Assembly (NCBI GenBank): GCA_900290255.1
Contig: OMOD01000137.1
Coordinates: 1 to 57,033 of the forward strand
Direction of reading: 5' to 3'
Length of the DNA: 57,033 nt
From: Candidatus Sulfotelmatobacter kueseliae
GTDB taxonomy: Bacteria; Acidobacteriota; Terriglobia; Terriglobales; Acidobacteriaceae
A program made the position numbers and the translations under genes. Positions 17,980 through 27,018 of this stretch are shown piece by piece. The notes beneath the pieces were generated by a model. That model was not told the DNA's origin, did no database searches, and saw only the letters and a list, made by a program, of their open reading frames with translations. Each line of letters starts with the position of its first letter. The stretch's first letter is position 1.

Positions 17980-18012
17980 TTAGCAATCAGCAATTAGCAG
18001 CTAACAACTGAC
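17980..18012. repeat. Heptad word array
   Basis: AGCAATC, AGCAATT, AGCAGCT, AACAACT and GACCCTC follow one another at 7-nt spacing just after the kinase-like gene. Confidence 0.65.
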
Positions 18013-18082
18013 CCTCCCCGGAAGAGCGCTGATTTTACATAGTTCGGCGCGTGTGTTTGCGCCCCCTTCGGGGAAAGGATTC

Positions 18083-19180
18083 ATGCGTAAGATGATGGCA
18101 GGCGTCACCATTCTCGAGCACGAACTCTCCGAGCTCCGCCTGCTGGTCGAGCGCCAGGCGGGGATTCTGCTCGACTGCCCGAACAGCGCCCTGTCCGCAC
18201 ACGTAGCCGAATATCTTGAGGCACACGAATTGAGTTCCTGCGCCGCCTTGCTGGAACGGCTGGGCGCGGCAGATCAGGATCCCTCCGTGCTGCCGGTATT
18301 TCTGGACGGGGTTCTCAACATCAATACGGGTTTCTTCCGCCATCCGGGAGCGATGAATGCCCTGGCCAGGTGCGTGATCCCGCAGCTTTACGCCCGCAAG
18401 TCGGAGGACGGCCCCTGCACGCTGCGCATCTGGAGCGCAGGCTGCTCCACGGGTGAAGAAGCGTACTCGATCGCCATGGCCCTGTGTGATGTGTTGCCGG
18501 TGGGAAACGGGAGTGTCAATGGCAACGGCAACTCCACTAACGGCAATGGCTCGAAGGAAAAGGCATCTGGGCGCAATGGCAGTTCGGCTGAGAGTTCTGG
18601 ACCGCCTGCAACCACGCAAGCCACAAAGGATTGGTCAGTCCACATTGTCGGCAGCGACTTGCTGCGTTCCGCCATTGAGATCGCGGAGCGCGGACTTTAC
18701 CCGCAGTCGGCCCTGGCGGGCCTGCCTCCGGCGACCATCCGCGCCTGCTTCACAAAAATCGGAAACATCGGCGCCGGACAGAACGGCTCGAAAGACGGGA
18801 ACTGGAGCGGCGGGAACTCGAATGGCTCGTCCAACGGATCAGTGGCGGGATCGAACAACGGGTCCAACGGCAGCGCCCACCTGCTGGTGAAACCGCGCCT
18901 GCGCAGCCTGGTCACCTTCAATACCATGAACCTGATCAAGCCGGTTTACATCGGGCGCTTCGACTGCATCTTCTGCATGGACTTGCTGCCCCACCTTTCC
19001 CGCGCCCAGCGCACCGCATTGCTGGAGCGCCTGCATCTCTACCTCGAACCCGGCGGGTACCTCTTCCTGAGCCAGACCGAGAAGCTTTGCTCGTCGAATC
19101 TGAACTTCCGTTCCGAGACCTTCGACGGATATACCTTCCACCGCAAACCGCTGGCGGCGAGCGCGGCCTACGGACGCTGA
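18083..19180 (+). CDS. Divergent CheR-type methyltransferase with Asn/Gly/Ser linkers
   Basis: A 365-aa protein with a CheR N-terminal helical domain, the SAM motif RIWSAGCSTGEEAYSIAM, and the late fold (GRFDCIFCMDLLPHL, LEPGGYLFLSQTEKL). Two Asn/Gly/Ser-rich inserts (about 145-175 and 235-270) sit in surface loops. The usual FCRN...YF motif of CheR is changed to FCMDLLPHL, and the N-terminal NET.FFR motif is INTGFFR. It may be a CheR paralogue with altered substrate use. I start at ATG 18083, which has GGGGAAAGG upstream. It is probably the last gene of the signalling cluster. Confidence 0.85.
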   Translation: MRKMMAGVTILEHELSELRLLVERQAGILLDCPNSALSAHVAEYLEAHELSSCAALLERLGAADQDPSVLPVFLDGVLNINTGFFRHPGAMNALARCVIPQLYARKSEDGPCTLRIWSAGCSTGEEAYSIAMALCDVLPVGNGSVNGNGNSTNGNGSKEKASGRNGSSAESSGPPATTQATKDWSVHIVGSDLLRSAIEIAERGLYPQSALAGLPPATIRACFTKIGNIGAGQNGSKDGNWSGGNSNGSSNGSVAGSNNGSNGSAHLLVKPRLRSLVTFNTMNLIKPVYIGRFDCIFCMDLLPHLSRAQRTALLERLHLYLEPGGYLFLSQTEKLCSSNLNFRSETFDGYTFHRKPLAASAAYGR

Positions 19181-19216
19181 TTGCCTAAATTGTCTATTTT
19201 GTCTATAATGGACAAA
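19181..19216 (+). promoter_or_regulatory. Leaderless promoter and operator of the PIN toxin-antitoxin operon
   Basis: TTGCCT (19181-19186), 17-nt spacer, perfect TATAAT (19204-19209). The palindrome TTTGTC-N7-GACAAA (19198-19216) covers the -10 box, and a further TTGTCTA copy lies upstream at about 19190. The ATG begins 7 nt after the -10 box, so the transcript would start at the start codon. The palindrome is a natural autoregulation site for the antitoxin. Confidence 0.75.
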
Positions 19217-19461
19217 TGAAGACCGTCTCCGCGACTGATGCTAAACAGCGCCTCGCCGCCCTCCTTGATGCCGCGCAACGCGAGCCGGTACTCATCCGGC
19301 GGCAAAACCGCGACGTGGCCGTGATCATGTCGGCGGAGGAGTATGAGCGCATTCGCAAGACGAACATCGCCGAACTCAAGCGAACGATGGACCGCACCGG
19401 CGCTCAGGCGGCAGCGAACGGAATGACCGAGGAGATTCTTGCTGACATTCTAAAGGACTGA
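19216..19461 (+). CDS. Phd/YefM-type antitoxin
   Basis: An 81-aa protein. The N-terminal Phd/YefM DNA-binding fold is clear (VSATDAKQRLAALLDAA, then EPVLIRRQNRDVAVIMSAEEY). The C-terminal helix would bind and neutralise the PIN toxin encoded 1 nt overlapping downstream. The operator palindrome at the promoter suggests autoregulation. No Shine-Dalgarno is present, in line with a leaderless mRNA. Confidence 0.9.
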   Translation: MKTVSATDAKQRLAALLDAAQREPVLIRRQNRDVAVIMSAEEYERIRKTNIAELKRTMDRTGAQAAANGMTEEILADILKD

Positions 19462-19865
19462 TGCGCTGCGTCGTCGACACCAACGTGTTGGTGAGCGCAA
19501 TTGTGTTCCCGCTTTCCGTTCCGCGTCAGGCCGTGGACAAAGCGCTGAGCGACGGCGTCCTGCTTTTTTCCGACTTCACACTGGATGAGCTGAAGGAAGT
19601 TTTATTCCGCTCGAAGTTTGATCGTTATGTCAGCCGGGAGGAGCGCGCCCTCTTCTTGGCGCAGATTGGCGTCGCCGCCGAATTCGTTCACATCATCCAA
19701 GTCGTGCGCGAATGCCGCGACCAGAACGACGACAAGTTCCTGGAGGTAGCGCTGAACGGAAGGGCAGACGTGATCATCACGGGCGATGCGGACTTGCTGG
19801 CGATGAGCCCATGGCGGGACGTGGCGATTGCAACCCCGGCGACATACCTCGAAGGCAAGGGTTGA
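19461..19865 (+). CDS. PIN-domain toxin
   Basis: A 134-aa PIN-fold ribonuclease toxin of the 'toxin component, PIN family' type. Conserved acids are Asp6 in VVDTNVLVS, Glu in FTLDELKEVL, Asp in RDQNDDKFLEVA and Asp in ITGDADLL. These usually bind Mg2+/Mn2+ and cleave RNA. The start codon overlaps the antitoxin stop by 1 nt. A hypothetical gene follows after 7 nt. Confidence 0.92.
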   Translation: MRCVVDTNVLVSAIVFPLSVPRQAVDKALSDGVLLFSDFTLDELKEVLFRSKFDRYVSREERALFLAQIGVAAEFVHIIQVVRECRDQNDDKFLEVALNGRADVIITGDADLLAMSPWRDVAIATPATYLEGKG

Positions 19866-19872
19866 TTTCTCG

Positions 19873-20631
19873 ATGAGAAAAAGCAAGGTACTGACGTTCG
19901 AGAGTTGGGCCACGGAATCCGAATGGTTCCGATATGCCAAGTCACACTCCGTCGAAATACCGTACCTGCTTTCCGACCGTTCACAGTGCCAGGATCCCTT
20001 TTTCGACCTCTTCGCAGCAAGTGCTCGCGAAAGGCAACCCATGATCACGGGCCTTTGCCGTGGCTTCAAGAATTTCAATGAGGGCGATAGATATGTTTAT
20101 GTGACGCGCCTTTGCCGCGAAGCAGTGCGGGAACGTGGATTAGATCCGAAATGCGGTCCTTGGTATTTGGGCGTTGCATCAATGATCGTGATGAGCGTGG
20201 AAAGTTCGCACGAACAGGCCGCGCGACGCTTCTCTCGGCGCCGGTATGTTGCGGTTCCCGAAATGACCCCTTACCCACCGGGCCTGGCTCACAACGCGAA
20301 GCCCGCCGCCGCCGTGTCTCGTGAGTCGTGCATTGTCCACCCTTCAAGAAATGTCTCGTTGACGCCTTCTCGATCCAAGCCGGAAGAATGGCTGCAGCAG
20401 TATTCGGATTACCACCAGCGGCAAAAAGACAAGCAGCTTCGAGCCGCGTTCTGCAAGTTTGAAACGATCCGGGGTCGAGAAGCCCTCATCACGAAGTTTG
20501 AGGATGCTCCCGTGATGTCAAGCAAGGACTGGGAGGGCAAAACACAGAACGTCGCGGGGCGGGTCATTCAGAACACGACCGGTGAACAATTAGCTGCACA
20601 GATAGCAGCGCATGGTTACGAGATCCCGTGA
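19873..20631 (+). CDS. Hypothetical protein attached to the toxin-antitoxin operon
   Basis: A 252-aa cytoplasmic protein that I do not firmly recognise. Features are a FKNFNEGDRYVYVTRLCREA segment and a WYLGVASMIVMSVESSHEQA segment. Their GD.YVYVT / WYLGVA layout recalls PUA/ASCH-like or nucleotide-modification-associated domains (tentative). There are no membrane segments. It starts 7 nt after the PIN toxin stop, so it is probably cotranscribed. It converges with uvrB, whose stop is 27 nt away. The GC content and codon mix seem lower than in its neighbours, which fits an accessory origin. Confidence 0.65.
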   Translation: MRKSKVLTFESWATESEWFRYAKSHSVEIPYLLSDRSQCQDPFFDLFAASARERQPMITGLCRGFKNFNEGDRYVYVTRLCREAVRERGLDPKCGPWYLGVASMIVMSVESSHEQAARRFSRRRYVAVPEMTPYPPGLAHNAKPAAAVSRESCIVHPSRNVSLTPSRSKPEEWLQQYSDYHQRQKDKQLRAAFCKFETIRGREALITKFEDAPVMSSKDWEGKTQNVAGRVIQNTTGEQLAAQIAAHGYEIP

Positions 20632-20658
20632 AAAATTCGACCTGCCGACACGGTTCGT

Positions 20659-22650
20659 TCACGCGAACAGAAACTCCTTCGTCCTCAACTCCTTGATCGT
20701 GTCCCTGAGCTTGGCCGCCTTTTCGAACTCGAACTTCTTCGCCGCTTCGCGCATGTCGCTTTCGAGCTTGCCAATGTAAGTGTCGACTTCTTCCTGCGAC
20801 TTGAACTCCGGCATGCCGTCTGCCTCCCCGGCGGTCAGATCGGTATAGTCGGCGGCCACGATCGCGGCCAGGGTCATATCCAGCGGACGCACAATCGACT
20901 CGGGAGTGATGCCATTGGCTTCGTTGTATGCACTCTGGATCGCGCGGCGCCGCAGGGTTTCATCCATCGCTCGCTTCATCGAATCGGTTTGTCGATCGGC
21001 GTAAAGAATCGCGCGTCCGTTCAGATGCCGCGCGCAGCGGCCGATCGTCTGAATCAGCGATCCCGACGAACGCAGGAAGCCTTCTTTGTCGGCGTCGAGG
21101 ATCGCCACCAGCGACACTTCCGGCAAATCCAGCCCTTCCCGCAGCAGATTGATGCCGATCAATACATCGAACTCGCCCTTGCGCAAATCGCGCAGAATCT
21201 TCACCCGCTCGAGCGTTTCGATCTCGGAATGCATGTAGCGGCACTTCACGCCCACTTCGGCGTAGTACTCAGCCAGGTCTTCAGCCATGCGCTTGGTTAG
21301 AGTCGTCACCAGCACGCGCTCGCCGCGCTCCGCGCGCGAGCGAATCTCGTGCAGAAGATCGTCAATCTGCCCCTTGACCGGCCGCACCTCGACCTCGGGA
21401 TCGATCAGCCCGGTTGGCCGGATAATCTGCTCCACCACCACGCCTGCCGACTTGGTCAGCTCGTACGGGCCGGGCGTCGCCGAAACATAAACGATCTGGT
21501 TGGTGCGATGGTCAAACTCTTCAAACGTCAGCGGCCGGTTGTCGAGCGCCGAGGGCATGCGAAATCCGTATTCGACCAGCGTTTCCTTGCGCGAGCGGTC
21601 GCCGTGATACATACCGTGCAACTGCGGCACGGTCTGGTGCGACTCGTCGAGGAACAGAAGAAAGTCGCGCGGAAAATAGTCGAGCAGGGTTGGCGGGGGC
21701 TCACCCGGCAGCCGTCCCGTGAAATGGCGTGAATAATTCTCAATGCCGTGGCAGTAGCCCATGGTCTTGATCATTTCCAGATCGAACATGGTCCGCTGAT
21801 GAATGCGCTGCGACTCGACCAGCCGCCCCTGCTTTTCGAGTTCGACTTCCCACCAGGCCAGCTCTTTCTTAATGGACTCGACCGCCGTGGCGCGAGTTTC
21901 ATCCTTCATGACATAATGCGTCTTGGGATAAATCGGCAGCCGTACGTATTTCTGCTTGACGGTGCCAAAGAGCGGGTCAATCTGCGAGAGCGCTTCGACT
22001 TGATCTCCCCACAACTCGATGCGGTACGCCATGTCGTCATAGGTGGGGAAGACTTCGATCACGTCGCCGCGCACGCGAAACGTGCCGCGGCGAAAGTCGG
22101 CGTTGGTGCGCTCGTAGAGAATGTCCACCAGCTTGCGAGTGATGTCCTCGCGCTTCATCTTCTGACCTTTTTCGAGAAACAACATCATGCCGTAATAGGC
22201 TTCCGGAGAGCCCAGGCCGTAGATGCAGCTCACCGACGCGACGATCAGCGCATCGCGGCGCTCAAACAGCGAACGCGTCGCCGAAAGCCGCAGCTTATCG
22301 AGTTCATCGTTGATGGTCGCTTCTTTTTCGATGTAGAGATCGGCAGCGGGAACATACGCTTCGGGCTGGTAATAGTCGTAATACGATACAAAGTATTCGA
22401 CCGCATTCTGCGGGAAGAAACTCTTGAACTCGTGATAAAGCTGCGCCGCCAGCGTCTTGTTATGCGCCATGACCAGCGTGGGACGGTTCACCGCCTCGAT
22501 TACCTTGGCCATGGTGAACGTCTTGCCCGAGCCGGTCACGCCGAGCAGAACCTGATGCTGCTCGCGGTCGAACACGCCGCGGGTCAGCGCCTGGATCGCG
22601 GCGGCCTGATCGCCTTGCGGCTTGTAGTTGGAAACGAGTTTGAAGTCCAT
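20659..22650 (-). CDS. uvrB: UvrABC excinuclease subunit B
   Basis: A 663-aa UvrB of typical length. Walker A is [12 protein letters not shown] (about 38-49), and the beta-hairpin region [12 protein letters not shown] is intact. Further on are [20 protein letters not shown] and helicase motifs V and VI ([28 protein letters not shown]). The C-terminal UVR motif (EKLESD-type, [18 protein letters not shown]) binds UvrC. It verifies damage in nucleotide excision repair. The ATG start lies right after a heptad array (22662-22689) and has no good Shine-Dalgarno. Confidence 0.99.
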   Translation of the reverse strand: MDFKLVSNYKPQGDQAAAIQALTRGVFDREQHQVLLGVTGSGKTFTMAKVIEAVNRPTLVMAHNKTLAAQLYHEFKSFFPQNAVEYFVSYYDYYQPEAYVPAADLYIEKEATINDELDKLRLSATRSLFERRDALIVASVSCIYGLGSPEAYYGMMLFLEKGQKMKREDITRKLVDILYERTNADFRRGTFRVRGDVIEVFPTYDDMAYRIELWGDQVEALSQIDPLFGTVKQKYVRLPIYPKTHYVMKDETRATAVESIKKELAWWEVELEKQGRLVESQRIHQRTMFDLEMIKTMGYCHGIENYSRHFTGRLPGEPPPTLLDYFPRDFLLFLDESHQTVPQLHGMYHGDRSRKETLVEYGFRMPSALDNRPLTFEEFDHRTNQIVYVSATPGPYELTKSAGVVVEQIIRPTGLIDPEVEVRPVKGQIDDLLHEIRSRAERGERVLVTTLTKRMAEDLAEYYAEVGVKCRYMHSEIETLERVKILRDLRKGEFDVLIGINLLREGLDLPEVSLVAILDADKEGFLRSSGSLIQTIGRCARHLNGRAILYADRQTDSMKRAMDETLRRRAIQSAYNEANGITPESIVRPLDMTLAAIVAADYTDLTAGEADGMPEFKSQEEVDTYIGKLESDMREAAKKFEFEKAAKLRDTIKELRTKEFLFA

Positions 22651-22979
22651 AGAAGAAGCTTTTAGCTGTTAGCTCTTAGCCTCTAGCTAACCCTTCCTTG
22701 TCATTCCGACCCTGAGCGAAGTCGAAGGGGAGGAATCTGCTGTTCACCCTCTGGGGACAGCTGTCCTCGGCTGTCCGGCCGAGCAAAGCTCGGCGGGATT
22801 TCTGCCCGGAGCGCCACAGATCCCAATTTCGCCGACAGAGAATCTTTCTATTATAACGTCCTGCAATGAAGAGGACTATTTGCGAAGACGACGGTGCTCC
22901 GCGAGAGCTCAGCGGCAGGAAAGCACACAAAACAAATTCGTGAACATCCGCGTAAATTCGTGGCGAGTGAAGTCCAGGG
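22651..22979. repeat. Spacer of dispersed repeats
   Basis: No gene is visible in these 329 bp. From left to right: heptads TTAGCTG, TTAGCTC, TTAGCCT, CTAGCTA at 22662-22689; a CCCTGAGCGAAGTCGAAGGG element at about 22709-22728; the palindrome GGACAGCTGTCC at about 22754-22765; a GCCGAGCAAAGCTCGGC hairpin at about 22780-22797; and a minus-strand TATAAT at about 22851 that could drive uvrB. CACGAATTT occurs twice near the right end. Confidence 0.65.
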
Positions 22980-25525
22980 TCACCCCACCGCCGGTCGCAG
23001 CTCCGCCTTCTTCGTGCTGATCGTCACATGTGCGGTGAGCTTCGGCGGCGGCCAGTCTTCGGTATAGGCCTCGATGTTGATCGTTCCCGGAGTGCGGCTT
23101 GCCTGCACAATCACTTGCGCCAAGCCGTTGAACAGGCTGCGCCGGGGCTCTTTGTCGGACTCCTGACAATTGGGATCGCCGTTGCCCACGCCGATCAGAC
23201 GGCCTTCGCCGGTAACCTTGAAGTTGATCAGGTTATCGGCGGTGGGAACCGCGCGGCCTTCTTTGTCGAGCACTTCAACGCGCAGAACCGCGACATCTTC
23301 ACCGTCGGCGTCGATTTCGATGCGGTCGGCAGTCAAGCGGATCGATGCCGGCTCGCCGGTGGTCTCGCGCCTCTCGGTGAGCACGATCTTACCGTCCTTC
23401 GTGCCGCGCGCTTCGAGCACGCCCGGTTCGTATTTCACTTTCCATTCCAGATGCGTCAGCGGCTTCACTTTCTGCGAACCCTGGCTCTTGCCGTTCAGGA
23501 AAAGTTCTACTGAATCGAGATTCGAATGCACCCACACCGCAATTGGCTCGCCTTCGCGCTGGTTCCAATTCCAATGGGGAAGCAGATGGAGCACCGGTTC
23601 CGATCCCCACCATGCTTTGTAATAATAAAAGTTGTCTTTCGGGAAGCCGCACATGTCGACGATGCCGAATTGCGAGTTGATTGAGGGCCAGCCGTACGGT
23701 GTGGGTTCGCCGCGGTAGTCGAAGCCGGTCCAGGCGAAGCCTCCCGCCAGCCATTCGCGGGTGCCGTAGAATGTCCACCACTGTTCGGCGGTTTCCGCCC
23801 ACGGCGGATAGTTCATATCGTAGCCGCTCAGCCAGTTGCGCAGCTTGTCGGTCGAATAGATGCCGCGCGTGGAAACGGTGCTGGCCGTTTCCGACCCCAC
23901 GCAGGGCTTTTTCGGATGCGCCTTGTGCCACTCGTCCGGCACGCCCAGGTTGTAATTGAAGCCCATCACATCCAGGCCATCGGAAAAATGGCTTCCATAA
24001 GCTTCGTTCACCGCAGCGGTGCACAGGCGCGTGGGATCCAGTTCGTGGGTTCGTGCGACCATATCGGCGATGATTTTTTCGCCCTGCGGCTCCCGCATCA
24101 ACGTCCCCTCCTCGTTCCCCATGGACCATAGAATGATGGAAGGCGAGTTGCGGTAGCGCTTTACCATGAGCTCGAGTTGGGCCAGGCCCTCGGCGCTCGA
24201 GCTCATCTGACGCGTCTCGCACATCATCATCATGCCCAGGCGATCGCACGCCTCGACCCACTCGGGGGTGGGCATATTGTGAGAGGTGCGAACGGCGTTC
24301 GATCCCATTTCTTTCAGCACCGCCACGCGATACCACTGCAGGCGATCAGGCAGTGCAGCGCCGACGCCGGCGTGGTCGTGATGATTGCAGGTTCCTTTGA
24401 TCTTCAGCGGTTTGCCATTGAGAAAGAATCCTTTGTCGGCATCCCACTTGATGTCGCGAATGCCGAAGCTGATGCGCTCGGCATCGCGAACCTTGCCGCC
24501 GGATTCGACTGTGATCACCGCGGAGTAGAGATTCGGTGTTTCCGGCGACCACAGCGCAGGACTCGCTACTTTCGCCCCCGCTGTGAGTATGGCCAATCCA
24601 TCGGGTACTAGCGGGTGTAGCGCCGATTCCGCGGTCGCCACAACTTTGCCGGCTGGATCGGCAATCTGCCACTGCACACGGCAAGTGTCGGCGGCAGGGC
24701 CCTCACTTCGCACAAGCGTCCCGAGCATCAAGGTGGCCGAATCGCCGTTGACCGTGGCCTGTACAACGCTCTCCCACTGCCCCAAGTGCAGCGCGTCGGT
24801 CTTGATCAGCCACACATGGCGGTAAATCCCCGCGCCTTCATAAAACCAGCCATCGCCGAAGCTGGCGTCCATCCGCACCACGAGATAGTTCTTGCCGCCG
24901 TAGTTAAGAAAGTCGGTGAGGTCGAAGCGGAAGGGCGCGTAGCCGTTGTCGTTGCGGCCGATGAAATAGCCATTCAGGAAAACCAGCGCATCGCGGAACG
25001 CGCCATCGAACTGGACCGCGATGCGACGGCCCGCGTCCTCTTTAGGTATGTCAAAGACGCGGCGGTACCATCCCACGCTGGTCTCGGGATAGCTGCGGCC
25101 GAGCGGCTTGTAGCCGTGGGATTGCAATTCGTCATCGTGCACAAACGGCAGTTCGACCGCCCAGTCGTGAGGCAGATTCAGCGTCCGCCATTTGGAGTCG
25201 TCGAATTTCTCCCGCGCGAACTCAAACTCGCCGCTCTTGGAGAAATCTCCCTGATCCTTGCCAAAACCCAGATCGCGCGCCGGGTCGGTGGCGTGGCCCT
25301 GGAAAAACTTCCAGCCAAAATCGAAGAGCAAGTGCTCGCGCGGAGCCACTGCGGCCAGAGCTTCGGCCGACGCTGCCCCAGGATAGGCGGCCAGCAAGGC
25401 ATGCGCGCGGCCTACGGGCCCTGCGACCAGGGTTGATGCAGAAATTGCCAAGCCAGAGCGAAGCAGATCACGGCAGAAATTGCCAAGCCAGAGCGAAGCA
25501 GATCACGGCGGGTAAGAGAAGACAT
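22980..25525 (-). CDS. Glycoside hydrolase family 2 beta-galactosidase, Tat signal broken by a tandem duplication
   Basis: The sugar-binding (GWYRRVFDIP, then DGAFRDALVFLNGYFIG), immunoglobulin-like and TIM-barrel domains of GH2 are intact. The acid/base Glu is in SMGNEEG and the likely nucleophile Glu is in VGSETAST. From the ATG at 25525 (GTGAGG upstream) the reading begins as a textbook Tat signal, SLTRRDLLRSGLAISA. A 35-bp direct duplication (25438-25507) then shifts the frame to a stop after about 33 codons. With one copy, the frame joins directly to ASTLVAGPVGRAHA and the enzyme. Without the signal, translation could begin only at a TTG at 25451. Confidence 0.9.
25438..25507. repeat. 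35-bp perfect tandem duplication
   Basis: Two identical 35-bp units lie head to tail (25438-25472 and 25473-25507) in the signal-peptide part of the beta-galactosidase gene. Because 35 is not a multiple of 3, the duplication shifts the frame. Confidence 0.95.
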
Positions 25526-25617
25526 TCGAGCCTCACGGGAAAATGGAAATGAATGCCATCCGAGCAGTGGTTCAAGATCAACGACCACACCCGGGACTTG
25601 CCCACTCAGGACTTCGC

Positions 25618-25623
25618 ATTATA
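25618..25623 (-). promoter_or_regulatory. Possible -10 box of the beta-galactosidase gene
   Basis: A perfect TATAAT on the minus strand about 93 nt before the ATG. No convincing -35 is seen at the right distance. Confidence 0.35.
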
Positions 25624-25712
25624 AGCCGTGAAGCCCGGAGCCCGGAGTGTGCGTTCGAGGATAACAAGCGAATGGCCGCGGGTTCAGTGGTGAGTGCAGC
25701 CGCAAGGTTGTG

Positions 25713-26087
25713 CTAGGCGGTCCTGGGATCGTGCACACTCTGCTCGACGGCGAGGTGACGGCAGGTGCGTCCAATAATATCCTGTGCGGAGCTGGACTCG
25801 ACGAACTGGAAGCCGTAGCGGAAAGCGTTTCTTTGCCGAACCAGGGCGTGAACCTCAACGTCGCCCAGGGGCAGGGCGAATTCCAGGCGAACCACTTCAC
25901 CGATGGGGACTTCTGTCTTCAAGATGGCCGAAATTCCCGACTCGCTGATGTCCACGGTGTGACCCCGAACCACAGCGCTGTTGCGCGGATAGACGCGGAT
26001 GTTAACTTCCAGCTTGAACCGGGGATGGCGGCGAGTTTCCACAAATTCGTGAGCCGGACCGGTTCCGAACTGACTGTGAGCTCCCAA
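25713..26087 (-). CDS. PilZ domain protein
   Basis: A 124-aa single PilZ domain with both cyclic di-GMP motifs: the RRxxR type (TRRHPRFKLEV, about 18-28) and DxSxxG (VDISESGI, about 45-52). It should bind cyclic di-GMP in the cytoplasm. The start is a TTG with GGAGAG 7-8 nt upstream; no ATG is available earlier. It stands alone between the beta-galactosidase and the transglutaminase-like gene. It contrasts with the motif-poor PilZ-like protein at 15.6 kb. Confidence 0.88.
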   Translation of the reverse strand: MGAHSQFGTGPAHEFVETRRHPRFKLEVNIRVYPRNSAVVRGHTVDISESGISAILKTEVPIGEVVRLEFALPLGDVEVHALVRQRNAFRYGFQFVESSSAQDIIGRTCRHLAVEQSVHDPRTA

Positions 26088-26239
26088 TGCGATACTCTCC
26101 CGGACTAGAACATTCCGGGCTGGACTGCCGGCGTGGACTCACTCCCCAGAGTGCGGCCAAGGGCCGGGCGAAAGCAAGCCCAAAGTGTCCCTGGGTAAGA
26201 ATCGGCACGACACAGTCGGGACTTTAGCCGCGGATCAGG

Positions 26240-26872
26240 TTAGTCCCTGGTCTTGTAGGCCTTTCCCAGGCACTCCGCCTGGAACAGGCGTTCATCCACG
26301 CGATGCAGCCGCTTTTCCTGGGTCTTCGTCAGCAGGGGGAAGTGCTTGATATCGAACAGGTGAAAGACGATGAACCACACCGGCTTCTCGGTGGTCATCC
26401 AGTTCTGCCGGTCGAAGCGCTTCAGGTTCACGGGCAGCGAGTAGCGCCGCAAGGTGCGCTCCCGCCGCAGATTGAAGTAGGAGTTGAAATAGCTGAGGGC
26501 CAACTCGCGCAAGTTGCGGTAGATGGGCTCGCGCCAGCGGCATCCGGTGTAGTTCGACTTGGCCACGGCGCCCCAGCATCCGTTCTGGCGGAAGATGGCA
26601 ATCACGTGGTCGGTGTCGTGATCGGCTTCGAAATCGAGCAGCAGCGGAGGATATCCGTTCGCCCGCAGCGCCGCCGCGCCGAAGATGGCCCCTTCGAGGC
26701 AGTGCGCCGTTTCGCCGGCCAGCACCTTGCGCGGCGACCACGCGGTGTCTTCCAGGTGATACGGCATGTCGTCGAGAAACTTCTGGATGCCGTAGGGATT
26801 CTTCATGCTGCGCAGCTTACGCAGTTCGGCGGGAGTGAAGTCGAAGGCGGGGCCAGGGTGGTTAGTGGTCAT
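26240..26872 (-). CDS. Transglutaminase-like protein of unknown function
   Basis: A 210-aa cytoplasmic protein. The order of a Cys in AHCLEGAIFGAAALR (Cys58), a His in HDTDHVIAIF and a polar residue in AKSNYTG is the Cys-His-Asp layout of the transglutaminase/cysteine-protease fold. This is a pattern resemblance. The rest, with basic helices (LRRERTLRRYSL) and WFIVFHLFDIK, is not recognised. No operon partner is evident. Confidence 0.65.
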   Translation of the reverse strand: MTTNHPGPAFDFTPAELRKLRSMKNPYGIQKFLDDMPYHLEDTAWSPRKVLAGETAHCLEGAIFGAAALRANGYPPLLLDFEADHDTDHVIAIFRQNGCWGAVAKSNYTGCRWREPIYRNLRELALSYFNSYFNLRRERTLRRYSLPVNLKRFDRQNWMTTEKPVWFIVFHLFDIKHFPLLTKTQEKRLHRVDERLFQAECLGKAYKTRD

Positions 26873-26898
26873 TAGCGTTCTGCTTCGAGTATTCGTTT

Positions 26899-27005
26899 GA
26901 CTTGGAGGTCCTAGGTCTTGGGTCTCAGGCCATTATGCCTCCGAGGGTCCCGGGTCCCAAGACCCAAGACCCGACCAACCCGACCTTAGACCTAAGACCC
27001 AAAAG
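26899..27005. repeat. Inverted heptad word array
   Basis: GGTCCTA, GGTCTTG and GGTCTCA at 26907-26927 are followed by AAGACCC, AAGACCC, TTAGACC and TAAGACC toward 27000. The two halves are complementary and could fold as one long imperfect hairpin between two minus-strand genes. Confidence 0.7.
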
Positions 27006-27018
27006 CTCGGCGGCCTGA

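Noticed and set aside
18040..18060. Possible sigma-54 promoter before the CheR-like gene (TCGGCG...TTTGC)
   Set aside because: GG and GC are 11 nt apart instead of 10, and no TGAGAC repeat lies upstream.
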